From positions 1-43,469 of the forward strand of contig JAHREJ010000040.1 of assembly GCA_021733645.1 (NCBI GenBank): a stretch of DNA of 43,469 nucleotides, given 5' to 3'. Under the pieces are notes generated by a model. The model was not told the origin of the DNA. It saw only the letters and a list, made by a program, of their open reading frames with translations, and did no database searches. Of the stretch, positions 8,976 through 18,205 are shown in pieces; the stretch's first letter is position 1, and each line of letters starts with the position of its first letter. The position numbers and the translations under genes are program-made. The DNA comes from Bacillus subtilis subsp. subtilis (GTDB taxonomy: Bacteria; Pseudomonadota; Gammaproteobacteria; Xanthomonadales; Xanthomonadaceae).

Positions 8976-9529
8976 TGCCCAACCTCACCATTTCCCAGGC
9001 CCTTGCCCAGGCCGACCTGCTGGTCGACCGTCCCACCATCGACAAGGCCATTGCTGGCATCGCCGAGGCCATCGCGCGCGATTACAAGGGCGAAGTGCCG
9101 TTGTTCCTGTCGATCATGCACGGCGCGCTGCCGTTCGCCGGCCAGCTCGCGCTGGAACTGGGCGCACGCGGCCAGGATGTGCAGTTCGATTACCTGCATG
9201 CCACCCGCTACCGCGGTGAAACCACCGGCGGTGAGCTGGTGTGGAAGCACAAGCCTGCCACCGCGCTGTTTGGCCGCCGCGTACTGCTGGTGGACGACAT
9301 CCTCGATGAGGGCTTCACCCTGCAGGGCGTGCGCACCTGGTGCCTGGAGCAGGGCGCCACCGACGTGCGCATCGCCGCGCTGACGGTCAAGCAGCACGAC
9401 CGCGCGCTGCCGGACGTCAAGGCCGATTACGCCGGCATCGACCTGCCCGACCGCTATGTGTTCGGCTTCGGGATGGACGTCAACGAAACCCTGCGCTGCG
9501 TGCCGGCCATCTACGCGATGAAGGAATGA
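8975..9529 (+). CDS. hpt: Hypoxanthine(-guanine) phosphoribosyltransferase
   Basis: Converts hypoxanthine (and usually guanine) plus PRPP to IMP or GMP in purine salvage. The 184-residue protein has the PRPP-binding signature RRVLLVDDILDEGFT and the early loop SIMHGALPFAG. It is translationally coupled on both sides: TGATG with nagZ, and an ATGA overlap with the phosphorylase gene that follows. That neighbour would release hypoxanthine, the substrate of this enzyme. Confidence 0.94.
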   Translation: MPNLTISQALAQADLLVDRPTIDKAIAGIAEAIARDYKGEVPLFLSIMHGALPFAGQLALELGARGQDVQFDYLHATRYRGETTGGELVWKHKPATALFGRRVLLVDDILDEGFTLQGVRTWCLEQGATDVRIAALTVKQHDRALPDVKADYAGIDLPDRYVFGFGMDVNETLRCVPAIYAMKE

Positions 9530-10275
9530 TGGAACACATCGCACTGGCCGTCATCGGCGGCACCGGCGTCTACAAACTGGCCCAGCTCGACGATGTCAGC
9601 AGCCACCAGGTGGACACGCGCTACGGCACCCCGTCCGGCCCGATCCGGGTGGGGACGCTGCTGGGCCAGCGCGTGGCGTTCCTGGCGCGGCACGGCGAAG
9701 GGCATTCGCTGCCGCCGCACAAGATCAACTACCGCGCCAACCTTGCCGCGCTGCAGCACATCGGTGCCACGCGCGTGCTGGCCCTCAATACCGTCGGTGG
9801 CATCACCGAACACTGCGGACCGCGCGTGCTGGCCTGCCCGGACCAGCTCATCGACTACACCTGGGGCCGCATCTCCACGTTGAGTGAAGAGCCCGGCAGC
9901 GAGGTGCTGCATGTGGACTTCGGTCACCCCTACACGCCGCTGCTGCGCAGCAAGGTGTTGGCCGCGGCCAAGGTCACCGGCGTGCGCCTGCATGACGGTG
10001 GCTGCTACGGTGCCACGCAGGGCCCGCGGTTGGAAACCAATGCGGAAATCGCGCGGATGCGCCGCGATGGCTGCGACCTGGTGGGCATGACCGGCATGCC
10101 CGAAGCCAGCCTGGCGCGTGAGCTCGGGCTGGACTACGCCTGCCTGGCGATCGTGGCCAACTGGGCCGCCGGCTGTGGCGATGGGGACGAAATCACGATG
10201 GCCGAAGTGCTGGCCAACGTGGACGCCGCCTCGGCCGGATTGCCGGAACTGATCGGCGAATTGGCACGGGGGTGA
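9526..10275 (+). CDS. mtiP: S-methyl-5'-thioinosine (or -thioadenosine) phosphorylase
   Basis: A member of the MTAP/PNP phosphorylase family, 249 residues. Family motifs are clear: VIGGTGVY at the N-terminus, LARHGEGHSLPPHKINYRAN (phosphate and ribose contacts), and YGATQGPRLETNAEI with GMTGMPEASLARELG. Proteobacterial proteins of this type beside hpt include the Pseudomonas aeruginosa methylthioinosine phosphorylase, which yields hypoxanthine from deaminated methylthioadenosine. I prefer MTI over MTA as substrate because of the coupled hpt gene; sequence alone does not prove it. The start is ATGATG, so either 9526 (overlapping the hpt stop) or 9529. Confidence 0.88.
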   Translation: MMEHIALAVIGGTGVYKLAQLDDVSSHQVDTRYGTPSGPIRVGTLLGQRVAFLARHGEGHSLPPHKINYRANLAALQHIGATRVLALNTVGGITEHCGPRVLACPDQLIDYTWGRISTLSEEPGSEVLHVDFGHPYTPLLRSKVLAAAKVTGVRLHDGGCYGATQGPRLETNAEIARMRRDGCDLVGMTGMPEASLARELGLDYACLAIVANWAAGCGDGDEITMAEVLANVDAASAGLPELIGELARG

Positions 10276-10304
10276 TTGTCATTGCGGAGCAAGCTTTGCA
10301 TACT
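10276..10304 (+). promoter_or_regulatory. Predicted promoter of the cold-shock gene
   Basis: TTGTCA (10276-10281), a 17-base spacer and CATACT (10299-10304) give a good sigma-70 promoter directly after the mtiP stop. The predicted start near 10311 leaves an untranslated leader of about 53 nt before the cold-shock ATG. Confidence 0.5.
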
Positions 10305-10363
10305 CCGCCAGTGCGCTGGTTGAGCGTACACCACCCATTCATTGAAGAAGGTCTCGCATCACC

Positions 10364-10570
10364 ATGCCGAACGGTACCGTCAAGTGGTTCAACGACGCCA
10401 AGGGATTTGGCTTTATCTCGCCGGAGGACGGCAGCGCCGACGTCTTCGCGCACTTCTCCGCGATCAACTCCAAGGGCTTCCGCAGTCTGCAGGAAGGCCA
10501 GCGTGTCACGTATGACGTGACCCAGGGCCCGAAGGGCGCCCAAGCCTCGAACATCGTGCCGGCAGAGTAA
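10364..10570 (+). CDS. Cold-shock domain protein (CspA family)
   Basis: A 68-residue single cold-shock domain protein that binds single-stranded RNA and DNA and melts RNA secondary structure. It starts [18 protein letters not shown], which includes RNP1 (KGFGFI), and continues to RNP2 (VFAHF). The length is standard. It forms a self-contained unit with its own predicted promoter upstream and a strong terminator 20 bases downstream. I cannot say whether this copy is cold-induced, because the leader lacks an obvious long structured 5' UTR. Confidence 0.96.
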   Translation: MPNGTVKWFNDAKGFGFISPEDGSADVFAHFSAINSKGFRSLQEGQRVTYDVTQGPKGAQASNIVPAE

Positions 10571-10588
10571 ATCTCGCGCTGCGCATTG

Positions 10589-10618
10589 AAAACCCCGCTT
10601 CGGCGGGGTTTTTTTTGC
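10589..10618 (+). terminator. Intrinsic terminator of the cold-shock gene
   Basis: An 8-bp GC-rich stem (AACCCCGC / GCGGGGTT) closes on a TTCG tetraloop and runs directly into eight T residues. This is a textbook Rho-independent terminator. Confidence 0.95.
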
Positions 10619-10707
10619 TTTTCGATGCCGGTTTGAAACCCCGGAACGCGGGCGCCGCGGTTGCGGCGTGCGCACCGGGTGATGGCCATCACGTTACAAG
10701 GACCCAC

Positions 10708-11970
10708 ATGCACGCCAAACGACGCACCATCGCCATCGTCGGTTACGGCACCGCGGGACAGGCACTGTCGGTCCTGCTTTCACGCGACCATCACGACGTG
10801 CACGTGTTCGAGCGTGCCGCCGCGCCCGGGCCAGTGGGGGCCGGCTTCCTGCTGCAGCCCAGCGGACTGGATGTGCTGTGGCAGATGGACCTGCTGCCGG
10901 ACGTGCTCGCCCACGGGGCATCCGTGCGCCGCCTGTACGGCGACACGCCCTGCGGACGCACCGTGATGGACATGGGGTATGCCGGTCTGGACGCGCGCCT
11001 GCATGGCATCGGCATGCAGCGCGGCGCGTTGTTTACCCTGCTTGCCCAGGCATGGGCCCACCCTGGCAACCTGCAGGCTGGCACCTCCATCGTGGAGGTG
11101 GATGCCGCGCAGGGGCGTGTGCGCGACGCGCAGGGACGCTGGCACGGCCCCTACGACCTGGTGATCGCCGCCGACGGCGCGGCCTCTTCGCTGCGCAACC
11201 ACGTGCAGGGCACCCAGCTGGACCGCGAGTATCCCTGGGGCGCGCTGTGGTGCCTGCTGCCGCGTGGCGACTGGGCCTTCCCCGAAGAACTGCGCCAGCG
11301 CTACGTTGCCGCACGCAAGATGATCGGAATGCTGCCGGTGGGAACGCGCCCGGGCGATCTGCAGCCACGACTGAGCTTCTTCTGGAGCCTGCCGCGCGAT
11401 CAGTTCGCGCAATGGGAACGCGACGGCCTGCAACGCTGGCTGGACGAGATTGCCGCGTTGTGGCCGCAGGCGCATGCACGCCTGCACGGGATATGCGACA
11501 GCGCGCAACTGGCGCGCGCCGGTTACCGCGATGCGGTGATGTCGCGCTGGAGCCGCGAGCGGCTGGTGTTGGCTGGCGATGCAGCCCACGCGATGAGCCC
11601 ACAGCTGGGGCAGGGCGTGAACATGGCGCTGATGGACGCGCTGGCGCTGCGCGATGCATTGCGGGCGCACGCCGACCGCGATGCCGCGCTGCAGGCCTAT
11701 GCGGCCCAACGCCGGGCGCACGTGGCGGTCTACCATTTCTGGAGCCGTTGGCTGACCCCGCTGTTTCAATCTGATCGCGACACGCTGGCGCGCGCCCGAG
11801 ACGTCCTGTTCAAGCCGATGGGGCGCATGCCCGGCGGCCACGGCCACATGCTGCGCGTGCTCAGTGGTACCCAGCGTGGCTGGCTGGGCAAACTGGCGCT
11901 GACGCCCGGATTCGTCGAGGCGATGGCCGTCCATGCCGCCACGCGGGCCCCTGCCGATACCCCGGCGTAG
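10708..11970 (+). CDS. FAD-dependent monooxygenase (class A flavoprotein)
   Basis: A 420-residue flavoprotein of the PHBH/UbiH-like monooxygenase group. The N-terminal dinucleotide fold reads IAIVGYGTAGQALSVLL and ends in the acidic residue of VFER. The second FAD motif, LVLAGDAAHAMSPQLGQGVN, is near residue 285. An IAADGAASSLR segment fits the DG motif. Such enzymes hydroxylate aromatic or other small substrates with NAD(P)H and O2. The ATG at 10708 follows AAGGA. No pathway genes are adjacent, so the substrate is unknown. Confidence 0.85.
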   Translation: MHAKRRTIAIVGYGTAGQALSVLLSRDHHDVHVFERAAAPGPVGAGFLLQPSGLDVLWQMDLLPDVLAHGASVRRLYGDTPCGRTVMDMGYAGLDARLHGIGMQRGALFTLLAQAWAHPGNLQAGTSIVEVDAAQGRVRDAQGRWHGPYDLVIAADGAASSLRNHVQGTQLDREYPWGALWCLLPRGDWAFPEELRQRYVAARKMIGMLPVGTRPGDLQPRLSFFWSLPRDQFAQWERDGLQRWLDEIAALWPQAHARLHGICDSAQLARAGYRDAVMSRWSRERLVLAGDAAHAMSPQLGQGVNMALMDALALRDALRAHADRDAALQAYAAQRRAHVAVYHFWSRWLTPLFQSDRDTLARARDVLFKPMGRMPGGHGHMLRVLSGTQRGWLGKLALTPGFVEAMAVHAATRAPADTPA

Positions 11971-12100
11971 TGGTCGCGATGACCCAGGTGAAGAGGCAAT
12001 TAACATTCATTGACGACGAACTCACCTCCAACCTGCCACAAGTAACCGGTTGGCGCCGCACACCTGTGCACCGGCCAATCGCTACCTGAAGGAGATGGAC

Positions 12101-12367
12101 ATGCTGTTCCCGGCCGAAATCCTGGATGCTGAGATCTGCAAACTGCGTGGGCTGCTGCAGATGCTGCACGAGGATCAGCCTGATGTGATGCACGACATTT
12201 TCGAGTTCCATGTCACCAGCCTCATCACCCATACCGCGCCCGAGCATCACCGGCGCATCCGCGATGCCGCGCACGAGATGCTGACCGACATTCAACGGCG
12301 GCCGGTTCGGCCCGATCCGCGTCGTTCCGCCATCCGGCTGATGCCTGGCGTACTGGCGGCCGCCTGA
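12101..12367 (+). CDS. Small hypothetical protein
   Basis: An 88-residue protein, rich in His, Asp and Glu (HEDQPDVMHDIFEFHVTSLI, HTAPEHHRRIRDAAHE), without signal peptide or membrane segment; family unknown. A strong GAAGGAG at 12088-12094 sits six bases before the ATG at 12101, which decides the start. The in-frame ATG at 12095 directly abuts that site and is too close. The gene has a 130-base leader region after the monooxygenase and converges on pdeM with only three bases between the stops. It is probably real, but I assign no function. Confidence 0.7.
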   Translation: MLFPAEILDAEICKLRGLLQMLHEDQPDVMHDIFEFHVTSLITHTAPEHHRRIRDAAHEMLTDIQRRPVRPDPRRSAIRLMPGVLAAA

Positions 12368-12370
12368 GTT

Positions 12371-13036
12371 CTAGCGCCCCCCGCTCGAACCGGGGCGGGC
12401 GGGCAGCGCGATGGCGTGGTCTTCCACGCACGCCACCAGGCGTTCGCCGGTGCCCAGCACCGGGGCGATGCCCGCGGTGAAACGCGAGTACGCCGGCAGT
12501 ACGGTGAGCCGTTCGCGCAACCAGAATGCCGGCCAGCGGCGCTGCATGCCCGGCAATCGGGCCAGCGGATGCACGTGGCCGCACAGTACATGCAGGGTCG
12601 GGTGCGGTTGTGGGTCGTGGCGCAACAGGAACGGTCCCACCTGCAGGCGTTCGCCAAGCAGGGTGATGCCCAGATCGGCCTTGGGCAACGCGCGGTCGTG
12701 ATTGCCGGCCAAGGCACCGATCTGCAACGCGGCATGCTGTTCACGCCATCCCTGCCATTGCCGGTACCACGCCGCCCGATGCGCTGCGCCATGCAGCACG
12801 TCGCCGAGGATCCACAAGGTGTCTGCCGGATGCTGCAGCAGCAGCGCCGACAGCCGTTGCAGGTCTTCGCCGGTGCCGCCGCTGGGCAGCCCGATCCCGG
12901 CACGCCGGAACACGTCGGCCTTGCCCAGGTGCAGATCAGCGATCAGCAGCGCCTTGCGCGCCGGCCAGTACAGCGCCCGCGCGCCGAGCAGGCGCATGTC
13001 TTCCCCGGCAAGGACGGTGGGCAACTCAGGTGCCAT
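12371..13036 (-). CDS. pdeM: Ligase-associated DNA damage response phosphoesterase PdeM
   Basis: A 221-residue calcineurin-like metallophosphoesterase. The motif series is complete: IADLHLG, ILGDVLHG, GNHD and GHVH, together the binuclear metal site. Proteins of this group occur in a conserved cluster with an Lhr-like helicase, an ATP-dependent ligase and an MBL-fold exonuclease; exactly these three genes lie upstream here. The ATG at 13036 overlaps the helicase stop by 11 bases, so it is the last gene of a coupled four-gene operon. A nuclease or end-processing role in repair is inferred from the family. Confidence 0.92.
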   Translation of the reverse strand: MAPELPTVLAGEDMRLLGARALYWPARKALLIADLHLGKADVFRRAGIGLPSGGTGEDLQRLSALLLQHPADTLWILGDVLHGAAHRAAWYRQWQGWREQHAALQIGALAGNHDRALPKADLGITLLGERLQVGPFLLRHDPQPHPTLHVLCGHVHPLARLPGMQRRWPAFWLRERLTVLPAYSRFTAGIAPVLGTGERLVACVEDHAIALPARPGSSGGR

Positions 13037-15491
13037 GACGGGTCTCCAATTGCTGTGCGGCGCGTTTTACGCGGGTTTTCCAGTCTTCATTGCTGAGTTG
13101 GCCGCGCAGGCGCTCGGCCCACAGCGGGAAGGACAACGGTCCCAGCGTGGGCGGTGCCTGCAGGCGCAGCGTACGCCCCTGCAGGCGCTGCAGCGTGCTG
13201 GCCAGGCTGGCCAGATCGAGCTGGCCGTGCAGCACTTCGCGTTCGGCCAGGCCCAGCAGGATGTGGTCGGGGTCGTGTTGGCGCAGCACGTCATAAAGCA
13301 AGCCACTGGAGGCCTGAAGCTGGCGCAGGCTGCGCGGGGTACGCCCGGGCAACGCCGGCACCAGCATGCCCGACACCCGCGCGATGTCGCGGAACTGGCG
13401 GCGCGCCAGTTCGGCCAGGTTGAGGCTGTCGCGCAGATCCTCGAACAGGCCGTCGGGCTGCAGCAGCCGGCGCACGCCGGGCGCGTCCAACGCCACCGGC
13501 CGTGCCGGCGCCAGCACGAAGCCGTAGTCGTTGGCGGCGTAGCCCAGGGTGTTGGGCTGCAGCCGGGTCAGGCGCATCGCCATCAACGCCGCGATGCCTT
13601 CGTTGACCTGGCGTCCGGCGAAGGGATAGACGAATACGAACTGGCCCTCGCGCCGGCGTACAACCTCCACCAGCAGCAGCGATGGCCCGGGCAGCACCGA
13701 CACGCGGGACTGCAGCTGGAGCAACGGCGCCAGCCACTGCATCTCCGGCGATCGCGCCGGCGCGGCGAACACCGCCTCCATTTCCTGCCCCAGCGCGTCG
13801 GACAACGGCAGCCGTCCGCCCTGCCAGCGCGGCACCAGGCCATCGCCGCCCTTGGCCAGGCGCACGTAGGCGGTCAGGTTTTCCAGCCGCACCAGCTCCA
13901 GCAGGCGCCCGGCGAACTGGAAGCGATCGCCCGGGCGCAGCCGCCCCAGGAACTGTTCTTCAACCGCACCCAGCCGGCCGCCGCGCAGGAACTGCACGGT
14001 CACGCTGCCATCGCTGGTGATGGTGCCGATCGACAACCGGTGGCGCAGCGCTATGCGGCGATCATGCACGCGATACACACCCTCCCCATCGCGGACCACC
14101 TTGTGGAAATCCGGGTACTGCGACAACGCGCGCCCACCCTGCACGATGAACGCAAGGACGCCCTGCCAGTGCGCCACGTCCAGCGCGGCAAAGGCATGCG
14201 TACGCCGGACCTGCTCGAACAGGGCATCGGCATCGAAGCCGCCGCCCAGTGCACAGCTCACGCAATGCTGGGCCAGCACATCCAGCGACATGCGCGGTGG
14301 TCGCCGTGCTTCGATCACCCCGTCCGCCAATGCGCGCCGGGCCGCGGCGTATTCCACCAGTTCCAATGCGTGCGATGGCACGCACACGATGTGTCCCGAT
14401 TCGCCCGGGCGATGGCGCGCACGCCCGGCGCGCTGCAGCAGCCGCGCGATGCCTTTGGGGCTGCCGATCTGCAGCACCTGGTCCACTGCCGGGAAGTCCA
14501 CGCCCAGATCCAGGCTGGAGGTGGCTACCACGCAGCGCAGGCGACCTTCGCGCAGGCCCTGCTCGGCCTGCCGGCGCAATGCCGGATCCAGCGAGCCGTG
14601 ATGCAGCGCCAGCGTGGCGGGATCTTCCGGCCAGACCGCCGTCAGCGCCTGGTGCCACAGTTCGGCATGGGCGCGGGTATTGGTGAACAGCAGGCTGGTG
14701 CCCACCGAAAGCAGCTTCTCCAGCACCCGCTGCAATTGCGACAGGCCCAGGTGGCCGGCCCACGGGAAGCGTTCGCCGTGGTGGGGCAGCAGGGTTTCCA
14801 AGCGCACCGGGCGCGGCCGCGCGCCGGCCACCAGCGGCGCGTCGGGCATGTCGGGCAGCAGCACCTCGCGCGCCTGCTCCAGGTTGCCCAACGTCGCCGA
14901 CAGGCCCCACACCTGCAGTGCCGGCAGCGCGTCGCGCAGGCGGCGCAGGTTCAACTGCAGCAACACGCCGCGCTTGTTGCCAAGCAGCTCGTGCCACTCA
15001 TCGACCACCACACAGCGCAGGTGGCCCATCCGGGCCATGCCGTCGGGATAACTGAGCAGCAGCGCCAGGGATTCGGGCGTGGTCACCAGCACCTCCACGC
15101 GACCCTCGCGTGCCAGTCGCTTGTCGCGTGCGCTGGCATCGCCGGTGCGCAGCGCCACCTGCCAGTCCAGCCCCAGTGCCGCCAGCGGTTCACGCAGCGC
15201 GCGCGCGGTATCGGTTGCCAGCGCGCGCAGCGGGGTGATCCACAACACCTGCAGCATCGGTACCGGCTTGCGCGTGCGCGTGCCCGAGACCGGGGGCAAC
15301 GGGTTGCTCAAGGCCTGCAGCAGCGGCCCACCAAACATCGCCAGCGTTTTGCCGCTGCCGGTGGGCGTATGCAGCAGCCCGGAGGCGCCGGACAGGTAAT
15401 GACGCCACATGGTTTTCTGAAACGGCAACGGGGCCCAGCCGCGGCTGGCAAACCAGGCGGCCAGCCGCGCCATCGCCTCGCGACGGGTCAC
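13026..15491 (-). CDS. Ligase-associated DNA damage response DEXH helicase (Lhr-like)
   Basis: An 821-residue superfamily-2 helicase of the Lhr-core type. Visible motifs in order: TPTGSGKT (Walker A, about residue 40), VVVDEWHE (DEWH, motif II), LSATLGN (motif III), and QRAGRARHRPGESG (motif VI). The Lhr winged-helix and C-terminal domains follow. Lhr-type enzymes translocate 3'-5' on single-stranded DNA and prefer RNA:DNA hybrids in characterised cases. Translation starts at a GTG at 15491 that overlaps the ligase stop by four bases. It is about half the length of full-size Lhr proteins, as expected for this shorter subgroup. Confidence 0.93.
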   Translation of the reverse strand: MTRREAMARLAAWFASRGWAPLPFQKTMWRHYLSGASGLLHTPTGSGKTLAMFGGPLLQALSNPLPPVSGTRTRKPVPMLQVLWITPLRALATDTARALREPLAALGLDWQVALRTGDASARDKRLAREGRVEVLVTTPESLALLLSYPDGMARMGHLRCVVVDEWHELLGNKRGVLLQLNLRRLRDALPALQVWGLSATLGNLEQAREVLLPDMPDAPLVAGARPRPVRLETLLPHHGERFPWAGHLGLSQLQRVLEKLLSVGTSLLFTNTRAHAELWHQALTAVWPEDPATLALHHGSLDPALRRQAEQGLREGRLRCVVATSSLDLGVDFPAVDQVLQIGSPKGIARLLQRAGRARHRPGESGHIVCVPSHALELVEYAAARRALADGVIEARRPPRMSLDVLAQHCVSCALGGGFDADALFEQVRRTHAFAALDVAHWQGVLAFIVQGGRALSQYPDFHKVVRDGEGVYRVHDRRIALRHRLSIGTITSDGSVTVQFLRGGRLGAVEEQFLGRLRPGDRFQFAGRLLELVRLENLTAYVRLAKGGDGLVPRWQGGRLPLSDALGQEMEAVFAAPARSPEMQWLAPLLQLQSRVSVLPGPSLLLVEVVRRREGQFVFVYPFAGRQVNEGIAALMAMRLTRLQPNTLGYAANDYGFVLAPARPVALDAPGVRRLLQPDGLFEDLRDSLNLAELARRQFRDIARVSGMLVPALPGRTPRSLRQLQASSGLLYDVLRQHDPDHILLGLAEREVLHGQLDLASLASTLQRLQGRTLRLQAPPTLGPLSFPLWAERLRGQLSNEDWKTRVKRAAQQLETRHGT

Positions 15492-17092
15492 CGCGCCAGC
15501 GCCTGCAGTTGTGCCAGCGTATCGGCCTCACGTGCCGGCTTGTCCTGCCGCCAGCGCAGGATGCGCGGGAAGCGCACCGCGATGCCGGATTTGTGCCGGG
15601 TGCTGCGGTTGACGGCTTCGAAACCCAGCTCGAACACCTGTTCGCCACGCACGCTGCGCACCGGGCCGAAGCGCTCGACGGTATTGGCGCGGATCCAGCG
15701 ATCCAGTGCGAGGATTTCCTTGTCGTCCAGCCCCGAGTAGGCCTTGGCCACCGGCACCAGCGTGTCGCCGTCCCACACCCCGAAGGTGTAATCGGTATAC
15801 AGCGTGCTGCGCCGGCCGTGGCCGGCCTGCGCGTAGATCATCACCGCATCGACGGTGAGCGGGTCGATCTTCCATTTCCACCAGTCGCCGCGTCGACGCC
15901 CGCTCTGGTACGGCGAGTCGTGGCGTTTGAGCATCAGCCCTTCCACGCCCCGTTCGCGTGCCAGCGCGCGCTGTGCCGCCGCTGCCTGCCAGTCGCTCAC
16001 GGCCAGCGCGGGAGAAAGCACGATGCGGGTGTCGCCCAATTCGTCCAGGAGGGCGGCCAGGCGCGCGCGGCGCAGGTGCAATGGCTGCGTGCGCAGGTCG
16101 TCGCCGTTGGCCTCCAGCAGGTCATAGGCCAACACGCGCACCGGTGTGTCGCGCAGTGTCTTGGGCCCCGGCTTGCGCCGCTGGATGCGGGTCTGCAACG
16201 CGGTGAACGGCAGCGGCTGCGCATCGCCGTCGCGCCAGGCCAGCAACTCCCCATCGATCACGCAGCCATCGGGCAGCGCCAGCGCCGCCGCTTCGATTTC
16301 CGGGAAGCGCCCGTCCAGCCGCTCTTCGCCGCGCGACCACAGCGCGGCCTCACCTTGGCGCCGCAGCAACTGCAGGCGGATGCCATCCCACTTCCACTCC
16401 ACCACCCAGTCGCTGATCGGCCCAAGGCTGTCCACCTGCGCTTCCAGCGGTGAAGCAAGGAAAAAGGGGTACGGCTGCTGGCGGTCTTCGGGGCGTTCCT
16501 GTGGCGACAGCAACGCGGCCAGCAGCCCGGGCGAGGGTACCCAGTCGCCGAGCATGCGCTGGGCGATACGCGCGATGTCGATCCCGGACAGTTCGGCCAA
16601 TGCCTGCTGCACCAGGCGCTGCGACACGCCGACGCGCAGCGCGCCGGTCAGTAGTTTGTTGAACACCAGGCGTTCGTCGGCGGGCAGTTGCCGCCACCCT
16701 TCCAGCACCGCGGCGTGGCGCACCGGTTCGGCCTGGTTGGCCACCGGCAGCAGATGCGCTTCGATCCAGTCGGCCAGCGGACGATCCGGGCGGCGTTGGC
16801 CTGGATCGTCCAGCAGCAGGGTCAGGGTTTCAGCCAGGTCGCCAACCTGGTCGTAGCTGTCGGCCACCAGCCACGGCGGCAACCCGGTGGCGTCGCTGAT
16901 CCACGCGCGCAGTTCGCCGCTGGCGGCAATCTTGCGGCGCGCGCCCCCCACTTTGCCGCCACTGAGCAGGTACAGCGCCCACGCCGCGTCGTGCGGTCGC
17001 GCATCGCGGAAATAGGCGACCAGCGCGGCGCGCTTGTCCAAGGTGGCCGTGCTGCGGTCCAGGCGCTGGTACAGCGCGGCGAAGGCTTTCAT
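15488..17092 (-). CDS. ATP-dependent DNA ligase (DNA-damage cluster type)
   Basis: A 534-residue ligase. An N-terminal helical DNA-binding domain covers about residues 1-200. The nucleotidyltransferase motif I, EWKWDGIRLQLL, has adenylated K234. Motif IIIa/IV regions are visible (VIDGELLAW, EGLMLKRHDSPYQSG), then the motif V WWKWKIDPLTVD and an OB-fold. The ATG at 17092 overlaps the exonuclease stop as ATGA; the frame further upstream to 17503 is antisense-like and belongs to no real gene. It seals nicks using ATP, unlike the housekeeping NAD-dependent LigA. Its cluster partners suggest double-strand break or end repair (inference). Confidence 0.94.
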   Translation of the reverse strand: MKAFAALYQRLDRSTATLDKRAALVAYFRDARPHDAAWALYLLSGGKVGGARRKIAASGELRAWISDATGLPPWLVADSYDQVGDLAETLTLLLDDPGQRRPDRPLADWIEAHLLPVANQAEPVRHAAVLEGWRQLPADERLVFNKLLTGALRVGVSQRLVQQALAELSGIDIARIAQRMLGDWVPSPGLLAALLSPQERPEDRQQPYPFFLASPLEAQVDSLGPISDWVVEWKWDGIRLQLLRRQGEAALWSRGEERLDGRFPEIEAAALALPDGCVIDGELLAWRDGDAQPLPFTALQTRIQRRKPGPKTLRDTPVRVLAYDLLEANGDDLRTQPLHLRRARLAALLDELGDTRIVLSPALAVSDWQAAAAQRALARERGVEGLMLKRHDSPYQSGRRRGDWWKWKIDPLTVDAVMIYAQAGHGRRSTLYTDYTFGVWDGDTLVPVAKAYSGLDDKEILALDRWIRANTVERFGPVRSVRGEQVFELGFEAVNRSTRHKSGIAVRFPRILRWRQDKPAREADTLAQLQALAR

Positions 17093-18096
17093 TCCTCGCT
17101 CCCGAAATCGGTGCGGAAGCCTTCGGCGGCAATGCCGCGTTCGCGCAGGAACGGAATCAGCGCATCGGTGTTGCCGTGGGTGGCGATCACCCGGCGCGCA
17201 CCGGTCTGTTGGATGGTCTGCAGCAGCGCGGGCCAGTCGGCATGGTCGGACACCACGAATCCACGGTCGTAGTTGCGCCGGCGGCGGTTGCCGCGCAGCC
17301 GCATCCAGCCCGATGCAAAGCCCAGCTGATGTTTGCCGAAGCGACGCATCCAGGGCGTGCCGGCGGCCGAAGGCGGTGCCAGGATCAGCTTTCCGGCGGC
17401 GTCGGGTTCGCGGCCCTGCTCGGCCACGGTATGGGTGTCCAGCATGGCGATGCCGGCCTGCCGGTACACCGCCACGCCGTTGGCGATGGCGCCATGCAGC
17501 CACGCCGGTTGGTCATCCAGCGGCAGCAGTTCGGCCAGCACCCGCTGCGCCTTGCCCAGCGCATAACAGAGCAGGATCGCCGCTTCGCCGCGCGCGGCGC
17601 ACTCGCGTCGCCACGCCACGATCCCGGCGGCCACCTCGGCGGTGTCCTGCCAGCGGTAGATCGGCAGGGCGAAGGTGGCCTCGGTGATGAACACATCGCA
17701 GGGCACCACCTCGAACGGGGCGCAGGTGGGATCGGGCTGGCGCTTGTAATCACCGGAGGCAACCCAGACCTGTCGGCCATCATCGATGCGCACCTGCGCC
17801 GAACCCAGTACGTGCCCGGCCGAATGCAGCGATACCTCCACATCGCCGAGCCGGAACGGGCGCCCGTAGTCATGCGCCTGCAGCGGCACATCGCCCAGCC
17901 GCCAGCGCAGGATCGGCACGCTGCCGGTGGCGCAGTAATACTGGCCCATGCCACTGCGCGCGTGGTCGCCGTGGCCGTGGGTGATCACCGCGCGCGGCAC
18001 CGGCCGCCACGGGTCGATGTGGAAATCGCCGGCGGGGCAGTACAGCCCTTCCGGTCGAAGCACCACCAGGTCATTGTTCGTGCTGCCAAGGCTCAT
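17089..18096 (-). CDS. Ligase-associated DNA damage response exonuclease (MBL fold)
   Basis: A 335-residue metallo-beta-lactamase-fold protein resembling CPSF-73/SNM1-type nucleases and often annotated as an mRNA 3'-end processing factor. The metal signature is THGHGDHARSG (HxHxDH). Further ligands are plausible in HSAGHVLGS, ASGDYKRQPDP and the late VVSDHADW and IATHGNTD segments. It is the first gene of the four-gene cluster. The ATG at 18096 faces the aidB-like gene across a 109-base divergent intergenic region, presumably holding both promoters. The predicted activity is a 5' or end-trimming exonuclease on damaged DNA. Confidence 0.92.
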   Translation of the reverse strand: MSLGSTNNDLVVLRPEGLYCPAGDFHIDPWRPVPRAVITHGHGDHARSGMGQYYCATGSVPILRWRLGDVPLQAHDYGRPFRLGDVEVSLHSAGHVLGSAQVRIDDGRQVWVASGDYKRQPDPTCAPFEVVPCDVFITEATFALPIYRWQDTAEVAAGIVAWRRECAARGEAAILLCYALGKAQRVLAELLPLDDQPAWLHGAIANGVAVYRQAGIAMLDTHTVAEQGREPDAAGKLILAPPSAAGTPWMRRFGKHQLGFASGWMRLRGNRRRRNYDRGFVVSDHADWPALLQTIQQTGARRVIATHGNTDALIPFLRERGIAAEGFRTDFGSEE

Positions 18097-18205
18097 GGCT
18101 GCACTGTGCCGCCGCGCTCGTGCAGGAGGTGAGAATCCGCCTGAACGGCGCACTGCATCCCGATGCGGCAGAATCGAGGCAACCCAAGGCCTGGAGGCCG
18201 TTGTG

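Noticed and set aside
12702..15740. A 1012-codon plus-strand open frame opposite the helicase gene
   Set aside because: It is an antisense shadow caused by high GC third positions. The minus strand has complete helicase motifs and coupled neighbours.
17093..17503. Upstream extension of the DNA ligase frame
   Set aside because: It overlaps the exonuclease gene in another frame; the ATGA overlap at 17089-17092 is the natural start.
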